DNA of 64,000 bases from positions 124,001 through 188,000 of the forward strand of contig JBPOFA010000006.1 in the NCBI GenBank assembly GCA_051251595.1, in the 5' to 3' direction. Position numbers and translations under genes: made by a program. Shown piece by piece: positions 49,766 to 58,900 of this stretch; the first letter of the stretch is position 1; each line of letters begins with the position of its first letter. Below the pieces are notes generated by a model. The model had not been told where the DNA came from. It saw nothing but the letters and a program-made list of their open reading frames with translations, and did no database searches. The DNA comes from NORP110 sp051251595 (GTDB taxonomy: Bacteria; Pseudomonadota; Alphaproteobacteria; Rhodobacterales; Rhodobacteraceae).

Positions 49766-51169
49766 TTACCCCTGAACATCCTGTAGTCGCGCAAGGGTTT
49801 CTTCGCGTCCTAGGATAAGCATCATATCAAAAACACTGGGCGAAACAGTCCGCCCGGCGAGGGCCGCGCGCAGCGGCTGTGCGAGTTTGCCAAGTTTCGT
49901 ATCTTTCGCTTCGGCAAAAGAAGCAACACTCTGTTCTAACGTTTCACGGGACCAGCTAACATTTTGCAGGTGCGGCGTCAATTCTTGCAGCAGCGAAATC
50001 GCCTCTGGCGTCAAGATCGCAGCAGACTTTTCGTCGGGTGTGATCGGGCGAGAGGTTAGAGTAAAGTGTGCTTTATCAATAATTTGCGGGATTTTCTTTG
50101 AGCGATCTTTGAGGCTGTACATTGCCTTGAACAAAGCCTCGCTTTGATCGTCGCTCAGCGCGGGTTGCTGCGTGGCAGACAGAAATTCCTGGATTTCTGC
50201 TACGAGTGCAGCATCGTCTGCGATGGCGATTTGCTGGCCGCATAGGTTTTCCAGTTTCTTGGTGTCAAACCGGGCTGGAGATTTGCCAATTCCGCCGAGG
50301 TCGAACCATTCTTTGGCCTGTGCATCGGTGAAGAACTCATCATCTCCATGGCTCCAGCCAAGGCGGGTCAGATAGTTGCGCATGCCAGCGGCGGGATAGC
50401 CCTCTACCTGGTATTCGCCGACGCCGGTTGCGCCGTGGCGCTTGGACATCTTTTTACCGTCGGGGCCGTGAATCAGCGGGATGTGCGCCCAGACGGGCAC
50501 GTCCCAGCCCATGGCGCTGTAGACCAGCATCTGGCGCGGTGTGTTGGCCAAATGGTCATCGCCACGGATCACATGTGTGACGCCCATGTCGTGATCATCC
50601 ACCACAACAGCCAGCATATAGGTCGGGCTGCCGTCAGAGCGCAGGCAGATCATGTCATCCAGCTGGCTGTTTTGCCAAACGACGCGGCCCTGGACTTCGT
50701 CATTGACGACAGTTTCGCCCTCTTTCGGGGCTTTGACGCGGATCACATAGGGCGCATCGGGGTGGGTCGCCGGATCAGCATCGCGCCAAGGCGATTGAAA
50801 CAGGGTTGAGCGTCCTTCGGCGCGGGCGGTTTCGCGAAAGGTCTGAATTTCTTCCTGGGTCGAGAAGCATTTATAGGCCTTGCCTGCATCCAGCATGGCC
50901 TTGGCCACTTCGACATGGCGCGGGGCGTTGTCAAACTGACTGATTGGATCGCCGTCCCAGTCCAGCCCCAGCCAATTCATCCCGTCCAGAATCGCCTGTG
51001 TTGCCTCAGGTGTTGAGCGCGCGCGGTCGGTGTCTTCGATCCGCAAAAGGAACGTGCCGTTATGGCCGCGCGCATAGAGCCAGTTAAACAGCGCCGTGCG
51101 GGCAGAGCCGATATGCAACATCCCCGTGGGGGAAGGGGCAAAACGGGTGACGACTGGGGTAGAGGACAT
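49766..51169 (-). CDS. gltX: Glutamyl-tRNA synthetase
   Basis: 467 residues, class I synthetase. HIGH-type motif LHIGSART (18-25) and KMSKRHG near residue 245. It charges tRNA(Glu). ATG 51169 is preferred since AAAAGG lies nine bases before it; the ATG at 51175 is only three bases from that site. comEC is divergent on the other side. Confidence 0.95.
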   Translation of the reverse strand: MSSTPVVTRFAPSPTGMLHIGSARTALFNWLYARGHNGTFLLRIEDTDRARSTPEATQAILDGMNWLGLDWDGDPISQFDNAPRHVEVAKAMLDAGKAYKCFSTQEEIQTFRETARAEGRSTLFQSPWRDADPATHPDAPYVIRVKAPKEGETVVNDEVQGRVVWQNSQLDDMICLRSDGSPTYMLAVVVDDHDMGVTHVIRGDDHLANTPRQMLVYSAMGWDVPVWAHIPLIHGPDGKKMSKRHGATGVGEYQVEGYPAAGMRNYLTRLGWSHGDDEFFTDAQAKEWFDLGGIGKSPARFDTKKLENLCGQQIAIADDAALVAEIQEFLSATQQPALSDDQSEALFKAMYSLKDRSKKIPQIIDKAHFTLTSRPITPDEKSAAILTPEAISLLQELTPHLQNVSWSRETLEQSVASFAEAKDTKLGKLAQPLRAALAGRTVSPSVFDMMLILGREETLARLQDVQG

Positions 51170-51244
51170 TGGCATTAACCTTTTGGAAACCATGGCAGAG
51201 ATAGCTTGGCGCAGGTCTAGTCAATCAGTGGGCCAAGAACAAGT

Positions 51245-53350
51245 GTGGTGCCAATGCTCGGGATCGAGGCCAGACTGGATGCGCAGCGGGGATACCTGTT
51301 TCATTGGGTGCCGGTCTGTCTGGCTGTAGGGATTGGCGGTTATTTCGGCCTGCGGCAGGAACCTGATCTTGCGCAATATGGCATGGCTTTGGGCTGTATC
51401 TGCGCAATGTTGGGCTTGGGGCGGGTGTTGCCCGTTCGCCTGGGCCCGTTTTTGTGGATCTTGATATTGGTTCTTGCTGGCGGGCTGTTGGCTGGTTTGC
51501 GGGCCAATATGGTTGCCGCCCCGGTGTTAGAGTATCGCTATTACGGTGCGGTGCAGGGCCGCATTGTCAAAGTTGACCGTTCTGCGTCGGATGCTGTGCG
51601 CCTGACGCTGGACCGCGTTGTCTTGCAGGATATGCCGCCACAGGACATGCCGCGCAAAGTGCGGGTTTCCCTGCATGGCGCGCAAGTGTTTCTGGACCCA
51701 CAGCCCGGTTTAACGGTTATTCTGACGGCCCATTTATCCCCGCCCGCGCGCCCGGTTGAACCCGGTGGATTCGATTTTCAACGGCACGCCTGGTTTGAGG
51801 GGCTTGGCGCTGTCGGTTACACACGCAGCCCGGCGCTGACGCTTTATCCTGTCAAAACACACAGCCTCGCGCTTTTCGTGAATCGACTGCGGGCCCGGAT
51901 TTCGCGGGCAGTGCAGGCTCAACTGCCCGGTGAGGCAGGCGCCTTTGCTGCTGCGATTATGACCGGGGACAGATCCGGCATCGGTCAGGAAACGCTTGAA
52001 AACCTGCGCGGCTCTAACCTGTCGCATCTCTTGGCCATTTCCGGGCTGCATATGGGGCTGTTAACGGGATTCGTTTTTGCCGCCCTGCGTTATGGCTTGG
52101 CGTTGATCCCTTATGTCGCGTTGCGCGTCCCGACCAAAAAGATCGCCGCCGTGGTCGCCTTATGTGTTGGGCTGGCCTATCTGGCGCTGTCTGGTGGCAA
52201 TGTGGCCACGGAACGGGCCTTTGTTATGGTCTCTGTCATGTTTCTGGCGATCCTGCTGGACCGTCGCGCGATCACCTTGCGGGCGGTTGCTCTTGCGGCA
52301 GTGATCATTCTGCTGTTCCGGCCAGAGGTCTTGACGCAACCGGGGTTTCAAATGTCCTTTGCCGCGACGACGGCGCTGGTGGCGGTGTTTTCGGCCATGC
52401 GAAACCTGCCGCGTGAGGCGGTTCCACGGTATTTGCGCCCCGTCCTGGCCGTGATCCTGTCCTCTGCCGTGGCTGGGGCTGCGACGGCCCCGGTGGCCGC
52501 GGCGCATTTCAACCGGATCGCGGATTACGGTTTGATTGCGAACCTGTTATCCGTGCCCTTGATGGGGGCGGTCGTCATGCCTGCGGCGGTGCTTGCGGCC
52601 TGCCTTGCGCCCCTTGGATTGGGGGGGATCGGCCTGTCGCTGATGGCCCCGCCGATCCGTTGGATCCTGGGGGTGGCGGACTGGGTGTCGCATATGGATG
52701 GGGCGGTCACGCATGTGATTGCGCCGCCTGCATCGGTTCTGCCGGTCTTTGCCATTGGGGCCCTTTGGATCATTCTTTGGCGCGGCAAGTGGTGGGAGCG
52801 TGGTCTGGGTCTGTTCCCGATTGTCCTGGCCGCATTCGTTTGGGGGACGTCGCAGCGGCCTGATCTTTTGATTTCGGACACAGGCGGTTTGGTGGGCATC
52901 ATGACCGATGACGGCCGGGTTCTGAGCAAGAGCAAGGGCGAAGGATTTGCGGCGCAAAACTGGTTGGAAAATGATGGCGACGGTGTTGAGCAGGTTCAGG
53001 CCTTTGCCAGGGCCGGGTTTTCAGGTGGCAAAGGTGCGATGTTCACCACATTCGATGAAACCCGGATCGTTCATTTGACCGGGCGCGGCGCGACAGAGAA
53101 GGTCGGGCAAAGCTGTGAAACGGCTGCACTGGTGATCTTATCAGGAGAGGTCGACAGCACAGATCAGGGGTGTTGGGTGCTGGATCGCGCCAAGCTGGCG
53201 CAGAGCGGGGCCATGGCAATCACCTTTGGCCAAGACAAGCTGACCGTCCAGAATGTGGCCGAGACCACTGGAGATCGTCTTTGGAACACACCCGAAATTC
53301 GTCGAAATCGGGTGCGGTTCTTTTCAAATTTACCGTTTTGGGTCAGGTAG
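51245..53350 (+). CDS. comEC: ComEC/Rec2 family competence channel protein
   Basis: About 701 residues, many membrane helices. N-terminal DUF4131 (about 30-190, with GGFDFQRHAWFEGLGAVGY) and the Competence domain (about 220-490, with GDRSGIGQETLENLRGSNLSHLLAISGLHMGL). The C-terminal 150 residues lack the histidine-rich metallo-beta-lactamase motif of full ComEC. It forms the inner-membrane channel for imported single-stranded DNA. The start is GTG 51245 or ATG 51254. It is next to lexA, as in other Rhodobacterales. Confidence 0.9.
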   Translation: MVPMLGIEARLDAQRGYLFHWVPVCLAVGIGGYFGLRQEPDLAQYGMALGCICAMLGLGRVLPVRLGPFLWILILVLAGGLLAGLRANMVAAPVLEYRYYGAVQGRIVKVDRSASDAVRLTLDRVVLQDMPPQDMPRKVRVSLHGAQVFLDPQPGLTVILTAHLSPPARPVEPGGFDFQRHAWFEGLGAVGYTRSPALTLYPVKTHSLALFVNRLRARISRAVQAQLPGEAGAFAAAIMTGDRSGIGQETLENLRGSNLSHLLAISGLHMGLLTGFVFAALRYGLALIPYVALRVPTKKIAAVVALCVGLAYLALSGGNVATERAFVMVSVMFLAILLDRRAITLRAVALAAVIILLFRPEVLTQPGFQMSFAATTALVAVFSAMRNLPREAVPRYLRPVLAVILSSAVAGAATAPVAAAHFNRIADYGLIANLLSVPLMGAVVMPAAVLAACLAPLGLGGIGLSLMAPPIRWILGVADWVSHMDGAVTHVIAPPASVLPVFAIGALWIILWRGKWWERGLGLFPIVLAAFVWGTSQRPDLLISDTGGLVGIMTDDGRVLSKSKGEGFAAQNWLENDGDGVEQVQAFARAGFSGGKGAMFTTFDETRIVHLTGRGATEKVGQSCETAALVILSGEVDSTDQGCWVLDRAKLAQSGAMAITFGQDKLTVQNVAETTGDRLWNTPEIRRNRVRFFSNLPFWVR

Positions 53351-53372
53351 TTGCGTCTGCACCTGAATGCAG

Positions 53373-54062
53373 TCAATAGGTGCGGATCAACCCAACCAAA
53401 CGCCCCTGAACCTTGACCTGATCGTCGCGGAAAACACGGGTTTCATAGGCTGGGTTCGCCGCCTCAAGCGCGATAGAGCTGCCATTGCGGCGCAGTTTCT
53501 TCAGCGTGGCTTCGTTGTCTTCAACGATCGCAACAACGATGTCGCCATCATTCGCTGTCGGACCTTCGCGGATCACCACGACGTCGCCGTCATTGATGCC
53601 GGCGTCGATCATGGAATCACCTTTAACTTCAAGGGCATAGTGGTTTCCGTTGCCTTGCAGCATGGTGCCGGGCACGGCCACGTTATGCGACACCTCATTG
53701 ATCGCTTCAATCGGGACACCGGCCGCGATCCGGCCCATCACGGGCAATTCAATCGCATGTACGGTGTCAATTGAAAGCGCGGCTGGTGGCGGATCGGTTT
53801 TGTCGCCATCGATCACCACTGGCCGGAAACCAACGGATTTTTCCATTGAATCCGGCAGCTTGATAATTTCAATGGCACGGGCGCGATGTGCCAGGCGTCG
53901 GATAAATCCACGCTCTTCCAAGGCTGTGATCAGGCGATGAATGCCGGATTTTGACCGCAGGCTCAGCGCCTCTTTCATTTCGTCAAAAGAGGGTGGAACA
54001 CCGTCCCGTTGCACCCGGCGGTTGATAAAATTCAGTAGTTCAAGCTGTTTCTTGGTCAACAT
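53373..54062 (-). CDS. lexA: SOS repressor LexA
   Basis: 229 residues. N-terminal winged helix (1-65), cleavage site A114-G115 (RIAAGVP), catalytic S150 (GDSMIDAGI) and K188 (EATLKK). RecA-stimulated self-cleavage relieves repression of SOS genes. ATG 54062 matches the family start MLTKKQLELL; the upstream open frame is not coding. The alphaproteobacterial GTTC direct repeats upstream predict autoregulation. Confidence 0.96.
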   Translation of the reverse strand: MLTKKQLELLNFINRRVQRDGVPPSFDEMKEALSLRSKSGIHRLITALEERGFIRRLAHRARAIEIIKLPDSMEKSVGFRPVVIDGDKTDPPPAALSIDTVHAIELPVMGRIAAGVPIEAINEVSHNVAVPGTMLQGNGNHYALEVKGDSMIDAGINDGDVVVIREGPTANDGDIVVAIVEDNEATLKKLRRNGSSIALEAANPAYETRVFRDDQVKVQGRLVGLIRTY

Positions 54063-54106
54063 ATGCTCAATCCTCGCGCCAACAATCACGCACTCATTCT
54101 TTGAGT

Positions 54107-54132
54107 GTTCGGTAAATGTTCTACCCGTGTTC
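54107..54132 (-). promoter_or_regulatory. Overlapping SOS boxes upstream of lexA
   Basis: Three GTTC blocks spaced by seven bases: 54107-54110, 54118-54121 and 54129-54132. Each adjacent pair fits the alphaproteobacterial LexA site GTTC-N7-GTTC. They lie 45-70 bases upstream of the lexA start. Confidence 0.8.
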
Positions 54133-54177
54133 CCTTTATGTGTCAACAATTGGGATTATATTGCAGTTTTGGCGGGG

Positions 54178-55350
54178 CTAGAGCGGGATGTAGTCGACCG
54201 TGTCGCCGGCTTTTCGGGCCGGACCGTTTACGGGGCGCACCATCAGGGCGTTCGCCTGGGCGAGAACGGACAGCAAAGCGCTGTCCTGCCGGTCTGCCGG
54301 GGTGATCGTGCCCAGATCCAATCGGGCCCGCATGTAATGTTCACGTTTGCCATTGGGACCGATGCCTTTGGACAGAGTCGCCTGGAACCGAGGCGCAGGG
54401 AACGCGCCCAGTCCCAGCATGGCCCGTATCATCGGCAACATAAAGACATGCCCGCAAACCATTGATGAGACAGGGTTTCCGGGCAGGCCTAGCAAGGCGC
54501 TTTGCCCCAGTCGCCCGGCCATAAGTGGTTTTCCGGGGCGCATCGCAACACTGTAAAAGGAGCGGTCGAGCCCGACATCCTGTGCGACCCGCCCAATGAT
54601 GTCGTAATCCCCAACAGAGGCACCTCCATTGGTTACGATAAGATCGGCATCCTGGGCCAAGTCAAATACGGCCTGCACCGATTCAATTGTATCGCGGGCA
54701 ATCGGCAGGATGCGGGGGTCTGCCCCAGCCGACTGTGCCATTGCGGCAAGACCAAGGGAATTGGACGCAATGATCTGATCCTCTCCGGGGGTTTCGCCGG
54801 GCATGACCAATTCATTTCCCGTTGAGACCAACGCAACCACGGGCCGTTTGTAGACCGGCACGCTTGGTATGTTCATTGCAGCCAGCAAAGCGATGTCATT
54901 GGGCGTCAGTCGGTGCGGGGCGTCCACCGTTGCACCATTACGAAAGTCGATGCCGGCGTCGCGAATGTAGGGGCCACTGTCCAGATTGTCCCGCAGGGTG
55001 ATTTGATTGCCCGTTGGTTCCACATCTTCCTGGATGATCACGCGATCCGCGCCGGGGGGAATGGGCGCTCCGGTAAAGATTCGCACGGCCTGGCCGGATG
55101 AGACTGCCCCGTCAAAACGGCTGCCGGCGGCGGATTCGCCGATCACTGTGAATGTTGCGCCGGGGGCGGCTTCGGCCCCGATCAGCGCATAGCCATCCAT
55201 GGCCGAAGAGGCGAAAGGCGGTTGATCACGTCGTGCAGTGACGGGCTTGGCAAGGACGCGGGTGTGGGCCTGCCAAAGCGGGACGGTTTCGATTTCCATC
55301 GGGGCCGTCAGGGCAAATGTCCGGGCCAGCGCCTCGGCGACTGTGATCAT
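54178..55350 (-). CDS. moeA: Molybdopterin molybdenumtransferase MoeA
   Basis: 390 residues. Domains: N-terminal (about 10-150), MPT-binding domain III with TNGGASVGDYD and LGLPGNPVSSM, then domain IV. It inserts molybdate into adenylyl-molybdopterin. It starts within TGATG, sharing its ATG with the end of moaC. Confidence 0.95.
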   Translation of the reverse strand: MITVAEALARTFALTAPMEIETVPLWQAHTRVLAKPVTARRDQPPFASSAMDGYALIGAEAAPGATFTVIGESAAGSRFDGAVSSGQAVRIFTGAPIPPGADRVIIQEDVEPTGNQITLRDNLDSGPYIRDAGIDFRNGATVDAPHRLTPNDIALLAAMNIPSVPVYKRPVVALVSTGNELVMPGETPGEDQIIASNSLGLAAMAQSAGADPRILPIARDTIESVQAVFDLAQDADLIVTNGGASVGDYDIIGRVAQDVGLDRSFYSVAMRPGKPLMAGRLGQSALLGLPGNPVSSMVCGHVFMLPMIRAMLGLGAFPAPRFQATLSKGIGPNGKREHYMRARLDLGTITPADRQDSALLSVLAQANALMVRPVNGPARKAGDTVDYIPL

Positions 55351-55826
55351 CAAGGGGCCTCGTAAAGTCCTGATTTTCCGCCATCTTTTTTAATGACGCG
55401 AATGTCGCCGATCACCATGCTTTTTTCGACCGCTTTGACCATGTCGAACACCGTCAGGCAGGCGGCAGAGACGGCTGTTAACGCTTCCATTTCGACGCCG
55501 GTTTGCCCGGTGGTTTTGACCGTGGCTTCGACCCGCACGCCGGGCAGGGCGGCGTCTGGGGTCAGATCAACCGAGACCTTAGTGATGGGCAGCGGGTGGC
55601 AGAGAGGGATCAGATCGGCGGTCTTTTTGGCCGCCATGATGCCTGCCAAGCGGGCCACGCCCAGAACATCGCCTTTTTTGGCGGTGCCGCTGGTGATGTG
55701 GTCCAAGGTTTCGGGCGCCATCTGGATATGGCCCTGCGCCACGGCAATGCGCGAGGTGATGGCCTTGTCAGACACATCAACCATATGGGCGTCGCCCTTG
55801 GCGTCAAAATGGGTAAGCTCTGCCAT
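55350..55826 (-). CDS. moaC: Cyclic pyranopterin monophosphate synthase MoaC
   Basis: 158 residues. MVDVSDKAITSR, the active-site LIPLCHPLPITK and MEALTAVSAACLTVFDMVKA are all present. It acts with MoaA to form cPMP, the first molybdopterin intermediate. Translation is coupled to trpC upstream (shared base in TGATG) and moeA downstream. Confidence 0.95.
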   Translation of the reverse strand: MAELTHFDAKGDAHMVDVSDKAITSRIAVAQGHIQMAPETLDHITSGTAKKGDVLGVARLAGIMAAKKTADLIPLCHPLPITKVSVDLTPDAALPGVRVEATVKTTGQTGVEMEALTAVSAACLTVFDMVKAVEKSMVIGDIRVIKKDGGKSGLYEAP

Positions 55827-56638
55827 CACAAGCTGCCACTGGCAACATAGGGGTTTGCAAGCAAGTTCCGCGTTGCCTGTTCCACATCATCCTGGCGCAT
55901 CAGGCTTTCGCCGATCAGGAAGAGACGCGCCCCATATTGGGCCAGCCCTGCAAGGTCCTCGGGCGTGTTTAGCCCGCTTTCGGACACCAGCAATTTGTCC
56001 TCGGGCGCGATCCGGGCGAGGGTTTGCGTGGTCTTCAAGTCGGTTTCAAACGTCTTGAGATTGCGGTTGTTGATCCCCAGAAGGGGGGATTTCAGACGGC
56101 TGGCGCGATTCAATTCCGCCTCGTCATGGACTTCGACCAAGACGTCCATGCCCCATTCGGTTGCGGCAGCTTCCAGTTCCTCTGCCTGATCATCTGAAAC
56201 AGAGGCCATGATGATCAGGATGCAGTCAGCCCCCCAGGCGCGTGCTTCGGCGACCTGGTAGGTGTCATACATGAAATCTTTGCGCAAAACCGGCAATGTT
56301 GTCGCGGCGCGGGCCTGGACCAGATAGTCGGGCGCGCCTTGAAAGCTGGGGCTGTCTGTCAGGACCGACAGGCAGGTCGCGCCGCCATCCTCATAGGCTT
56401 TGGCCAAAGCGGGGGGATCAAAGTCAGGGCGGATCAAGCCTTTGGACGGGCTTGCTTTTTTCACCTCGGCGATAAGCCCGTACCCGGAGCGCGACGCGGC
56501 CAGCAACCGATCGGCAAACCCACGGGTGGGGTCAGCGGAGCGTGCCGCAGATTCAACATTTGTAAGGGGGCGTTCCAGCTTGGCGGCTGCGACCTCTTCC
56601 AGTTTATAGGCTTTTATTTTGTCTAAAATCGTTGTCAT
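55826..56638 (-). CDS. trpC: Indole-3-glycerol phosphate synthase
   Basis: 270 residues. The beta/alpha barrel has EVKKASPSKG (catalytic Lys) and the phosphate-binding end region SESGLNTPEDL. It closes the indole ring in tryptophan synthesis. ATG 56638 (MTTILDKIKAYK) fits; the open frame to 56728 is not conserved-looking. A membrane-protein gene separates it from trpD. Confidence 0.95.
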   Translation of the reverse strand: MTTILDKIKAYKLEEVAAAKLERPLTNVESAARSADPTRGFADRLLAASRSGYGLIAEVKKASPSKGLIRPDFDPPALAKAYEDGGATCLSVLTDSPSFQGAPDYLVQARAATTLPVLRKDFMYDTYQVAEARAWGADCILIIMASVSDDQAEELEAAATEWGMDVLVEVHDEAELNRASRLKSPLLGINNRNLKTFETDLKTTQTLARIAPEDKLLVSESGLNTPEDLAGLAQYGARLFLIGESLMRQDDVEQATRNLLANPYVASGSL

Positions 56639-56749
56639 GGGAATTGGATACCCCGACGCGTCATCAAAGGAAAGTGGGGCCTTTCCATTTTCAGGTTTGG
56701 CCGTGTTGGGACTGCGGGTGAGCCCCAATTTGTCAGAAACTGACGAAAG

Positions 56750-57103
56750 CTATGGGCGATTACCCGGTTTGTCGACTGAGCTGGCTGTTTCCGGCGTGCC
56801 GACTGGCGTTTGCGCGCTTTTCGGGCGGGCTGCCCAGGACAGGTAGCGTTCGACCAAAATATGTTCACAGATCTTGAACACGACCCAACAGACCAGTGCT
56901 ATTCCACCCCAAAACATCAGCTCTACGACTTGGATCAACGCGCCGTGACGGATCGCATCAAACCCGGCTTTGCGCAGAAAGCCGACATTCGCCATGGCGT
57001 AAGAAAACAAATTGACGGTGACAAAGGCAAAAATGACCGTCGCCGCCCCCGCGAGAAGAAAGATCAAAATTGACGGCCAACGTGTCAGATTAAAAAGCGA
57101 CAT
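56750..57103 (-). CDS. Two-helix membrane protein between trpD and trpC
   Basis: 117 residues with two membrane helices (about 12-40 and 58-80) and a basic, Pro-rich tail. No named family. It lies 80 bases after trpD and 111 bases before trpC on the same strand, so it may ride on the trp transcript. Role unknown. Confidence 0.7.
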   Translation of the reverse strand: MSLFNLTRWPSILIFLLAGAATVIFAFVTVNLFSYAMANVGFLRKAGFDAIRHGALIQVVELMFWGGIALVCWVVFKICEHILVERYLSWAARPKSAQTPVGTPETASSVDKPGNRP

Positions 57104-57184
57104 GTCTTATCCTTTTTAACGTGGATAATGACACAAATGCATCAGGGCAAGGGCGCCCCATCCGGTCGCGTTTTCGTGTTGGGC

Positions 57185-58204
57185 CTAGGCCGCATTGCTG
57201 GTCAGGGTCGCCAGCGCGCGCAGTTTGTCTGCAGCTTTGCCGCTGTCGATGCTTTCGGATGCAATCTCTACCCCTTCGCTGAGGGATGTGGCCTTGTCGG
57301 CGATGACCAAGGCGGCAGCTGCGTTCAGCAGCACAGCGTCGCGGTATGCGCCGGTTTGCCCCGCCAAAACAGCGGCCAATGCCGCGCCGTTTTCCTGTGG
57401 CGTGCCACCTGTGATCGCCTCAAACGGATGCACCGGCAGACCGGCCTCTTCGGGATGCAGCTCTTTGTCGGTGACGGTGCCGTTTTCCAGCGCGGACACC
57501 CAGCTGATGCCGGTGATCGTCAGCTCATCCGTGCCGTCAGAGCCGTGCACAAGCCAGGCCTTTTCGCTGCCAAGCTTACCCAATGTTTCTGCCATCGGGC
57601 GGATCAGATCGCGCGAAAACGCGCCTGTAAGCTGCCGTTTCACCCCAGCCGGATTGGTGAGTGGGCCAAGAATGTTGAATATGGTGCGTGTGCCCAATTC
57701 CAGTCTGGTGGGCATGACATGTTTGATCGCCGGATGGTGCATCGGGGCCATCATAAAGGCGATGCCTGCCTCTGCCAGGGCGCGTTCGACGATCTCTGCG
57801 CCGACCATGACCTCAACACCGTTGATGCCCAAAGCGTCGGCTGCGCCAGAATTGGACGACAGTTTCCGGTTTCCGTGCTTGGCGACGGGCACACCGGCCC
57901 CGGCAACGGTAAAGGCGGTGGCCGTTGAAATGTTCAGTGTTGCTTTGCCGGATCCGCCGGTTCCGACGATGTCCATCGCACCAGCGGGGGCTGCGACGGG
58001 GACGCATTTTGACCGCATCACACCGGCGGCAGCGGCGAATTCCTCGACCGTTTCGCCGCGTGTGCGCAGGGCCATCAACAGCCCGCCGATCTGGCTGGGC
58101 GTGGCCTGACCTTCGAACAGAATGTCAAACGCGGCCTCGGCCTCTGCCGGGGTCAGGGGGCGGTCCGCAGCGGCGGCGATGATTGGTTTGAGGGCCTCAC
58201 TCAT
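57185..58204 (-). CDS. trpD: Anthranilate phosphoribosyltransferase
   Basis: 339 residues. GTGGSGKATLNIST is the PRPP-binding loop, and the KHGNRKLSSNSGAADAL stretch follows. It joins anthranilate to PRPP. The start overlaps the trpG stop (ATGA). Confidence 0.95.
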   Translation of the reverse strand: MSEALKPIIAAAADRPLTPAEAEAAFDILFEGQATPSQIGGLLMALRTRGETVEEFAAAAGVMRSKCVPVAAPAGAMDIVGTGGSGKATLNISTATAFTVAGAGVPVAKHGNRKLSSNSGAADALGINGVEVMVGAEIVERALAEAGIAFMMAPMHHPAIKHVMPTRLELGTRTIFNILGPLTNPAGVKRQLTGAFSRDLIRPMAETLGKLGSEKAWLVHGSDGTDELTITGISWVSALENGTVTDKELHPEEAGLPVHPFEAITGGTPQENGAALAAVLAGQTGAYRDAVLLNAAAALVIADKATSLSEGVEIASESIDSGKAADKLRALATLTSNAA

Positions 58205-58782
58205 GCGGGAACCTTTGCAGTGTTCAGGAAATTTTCCAACAGTTTATGCCCATGTTCAGAGGCGATGCTTTCAGGGTGAAACTGAACCCCGTGGATGGGC
58301 AAGGTCTTGTGTTGCAGGCCCATGATCGTGCCATCCTCAAGCGTTGCGGTGATGTCCAGACAATCGGGCAGGGTGTCCCGTTCCACGACCAGCGAATGAT
58401 AGCGCGTGCCTTTCAGCGGCGAGGGCGTGCCCGCAAACAGCCCTTGGCCGCTATGTTCAATCATTCCCATCTTTCCGTGGACGATTTCGTGGCATCGCAC
58501 GACTTTACCACCAAAGGCCTGACCGATGGATTGATGTCCCAGACAAACACCCATCAATGGGGTGCGGGTTTCAGCGGCGGCTTGGGTCAAGGCCAGGCAA
58601 ATACCGGCCTGATCTGGCGTGCAAGGGCCGGGGGACAGCAGGATGGCAGATGGATTAAGGGCCATGGCCTGTTGCACATCCAGCGCGTCATTGCGTTTTA
58701 CGACGACATCTGCGCCAAGTTCGCCCAAATAATGGACCAGATTGTAGGTAAAACTGTCGTAATTGTCGATCAACAGCAACAT
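58201..58782 (-). CDS. trpG: Anthranilate synthase glutamine amidotransferase component
   Basis: 193 residues. Class I amidotransferase triad: C80 in MGVCLGHQ, and His-Glu in QFHPESIASEHG. It supplies ammonia to TrpE, encoded 1.8 kb away. ATG 58782 (MLLLIDNYDSF) is the family start; the frame stays open for another 246 codons upstream, but that part is the antisense of the YibQ gene. Confidence 0.95.
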   Translation of the reverse strand: MLLLIDNYDSFTYNLVHYLGELGADVVVKRNDALDVQQAMALNPSAILLSPGPCTPDQAGICLALTQAAAETRTPLMGVCLGHQSIGQAFGGKVVRCHEIVHGKMGMIEHSGQGLFAGTPSPLKGTRYHSLVVERDTLPDCLDITATLEDGTIMGLQHKTLPIHGVQFHPESIASEHGHKLLENFLNTAKVPA

Positions 58783-58900
58783 TGCCAAAAGCCTTCGCAA
58801 AAGGGGGTGAACTGATTTTTTTGTCGCGGTATAGTTGCGACGAGGCAGTACCCGGGTCAAGAGGCCAGGGCATAAAGAGATAAAGAAACGGAGGCACGTG

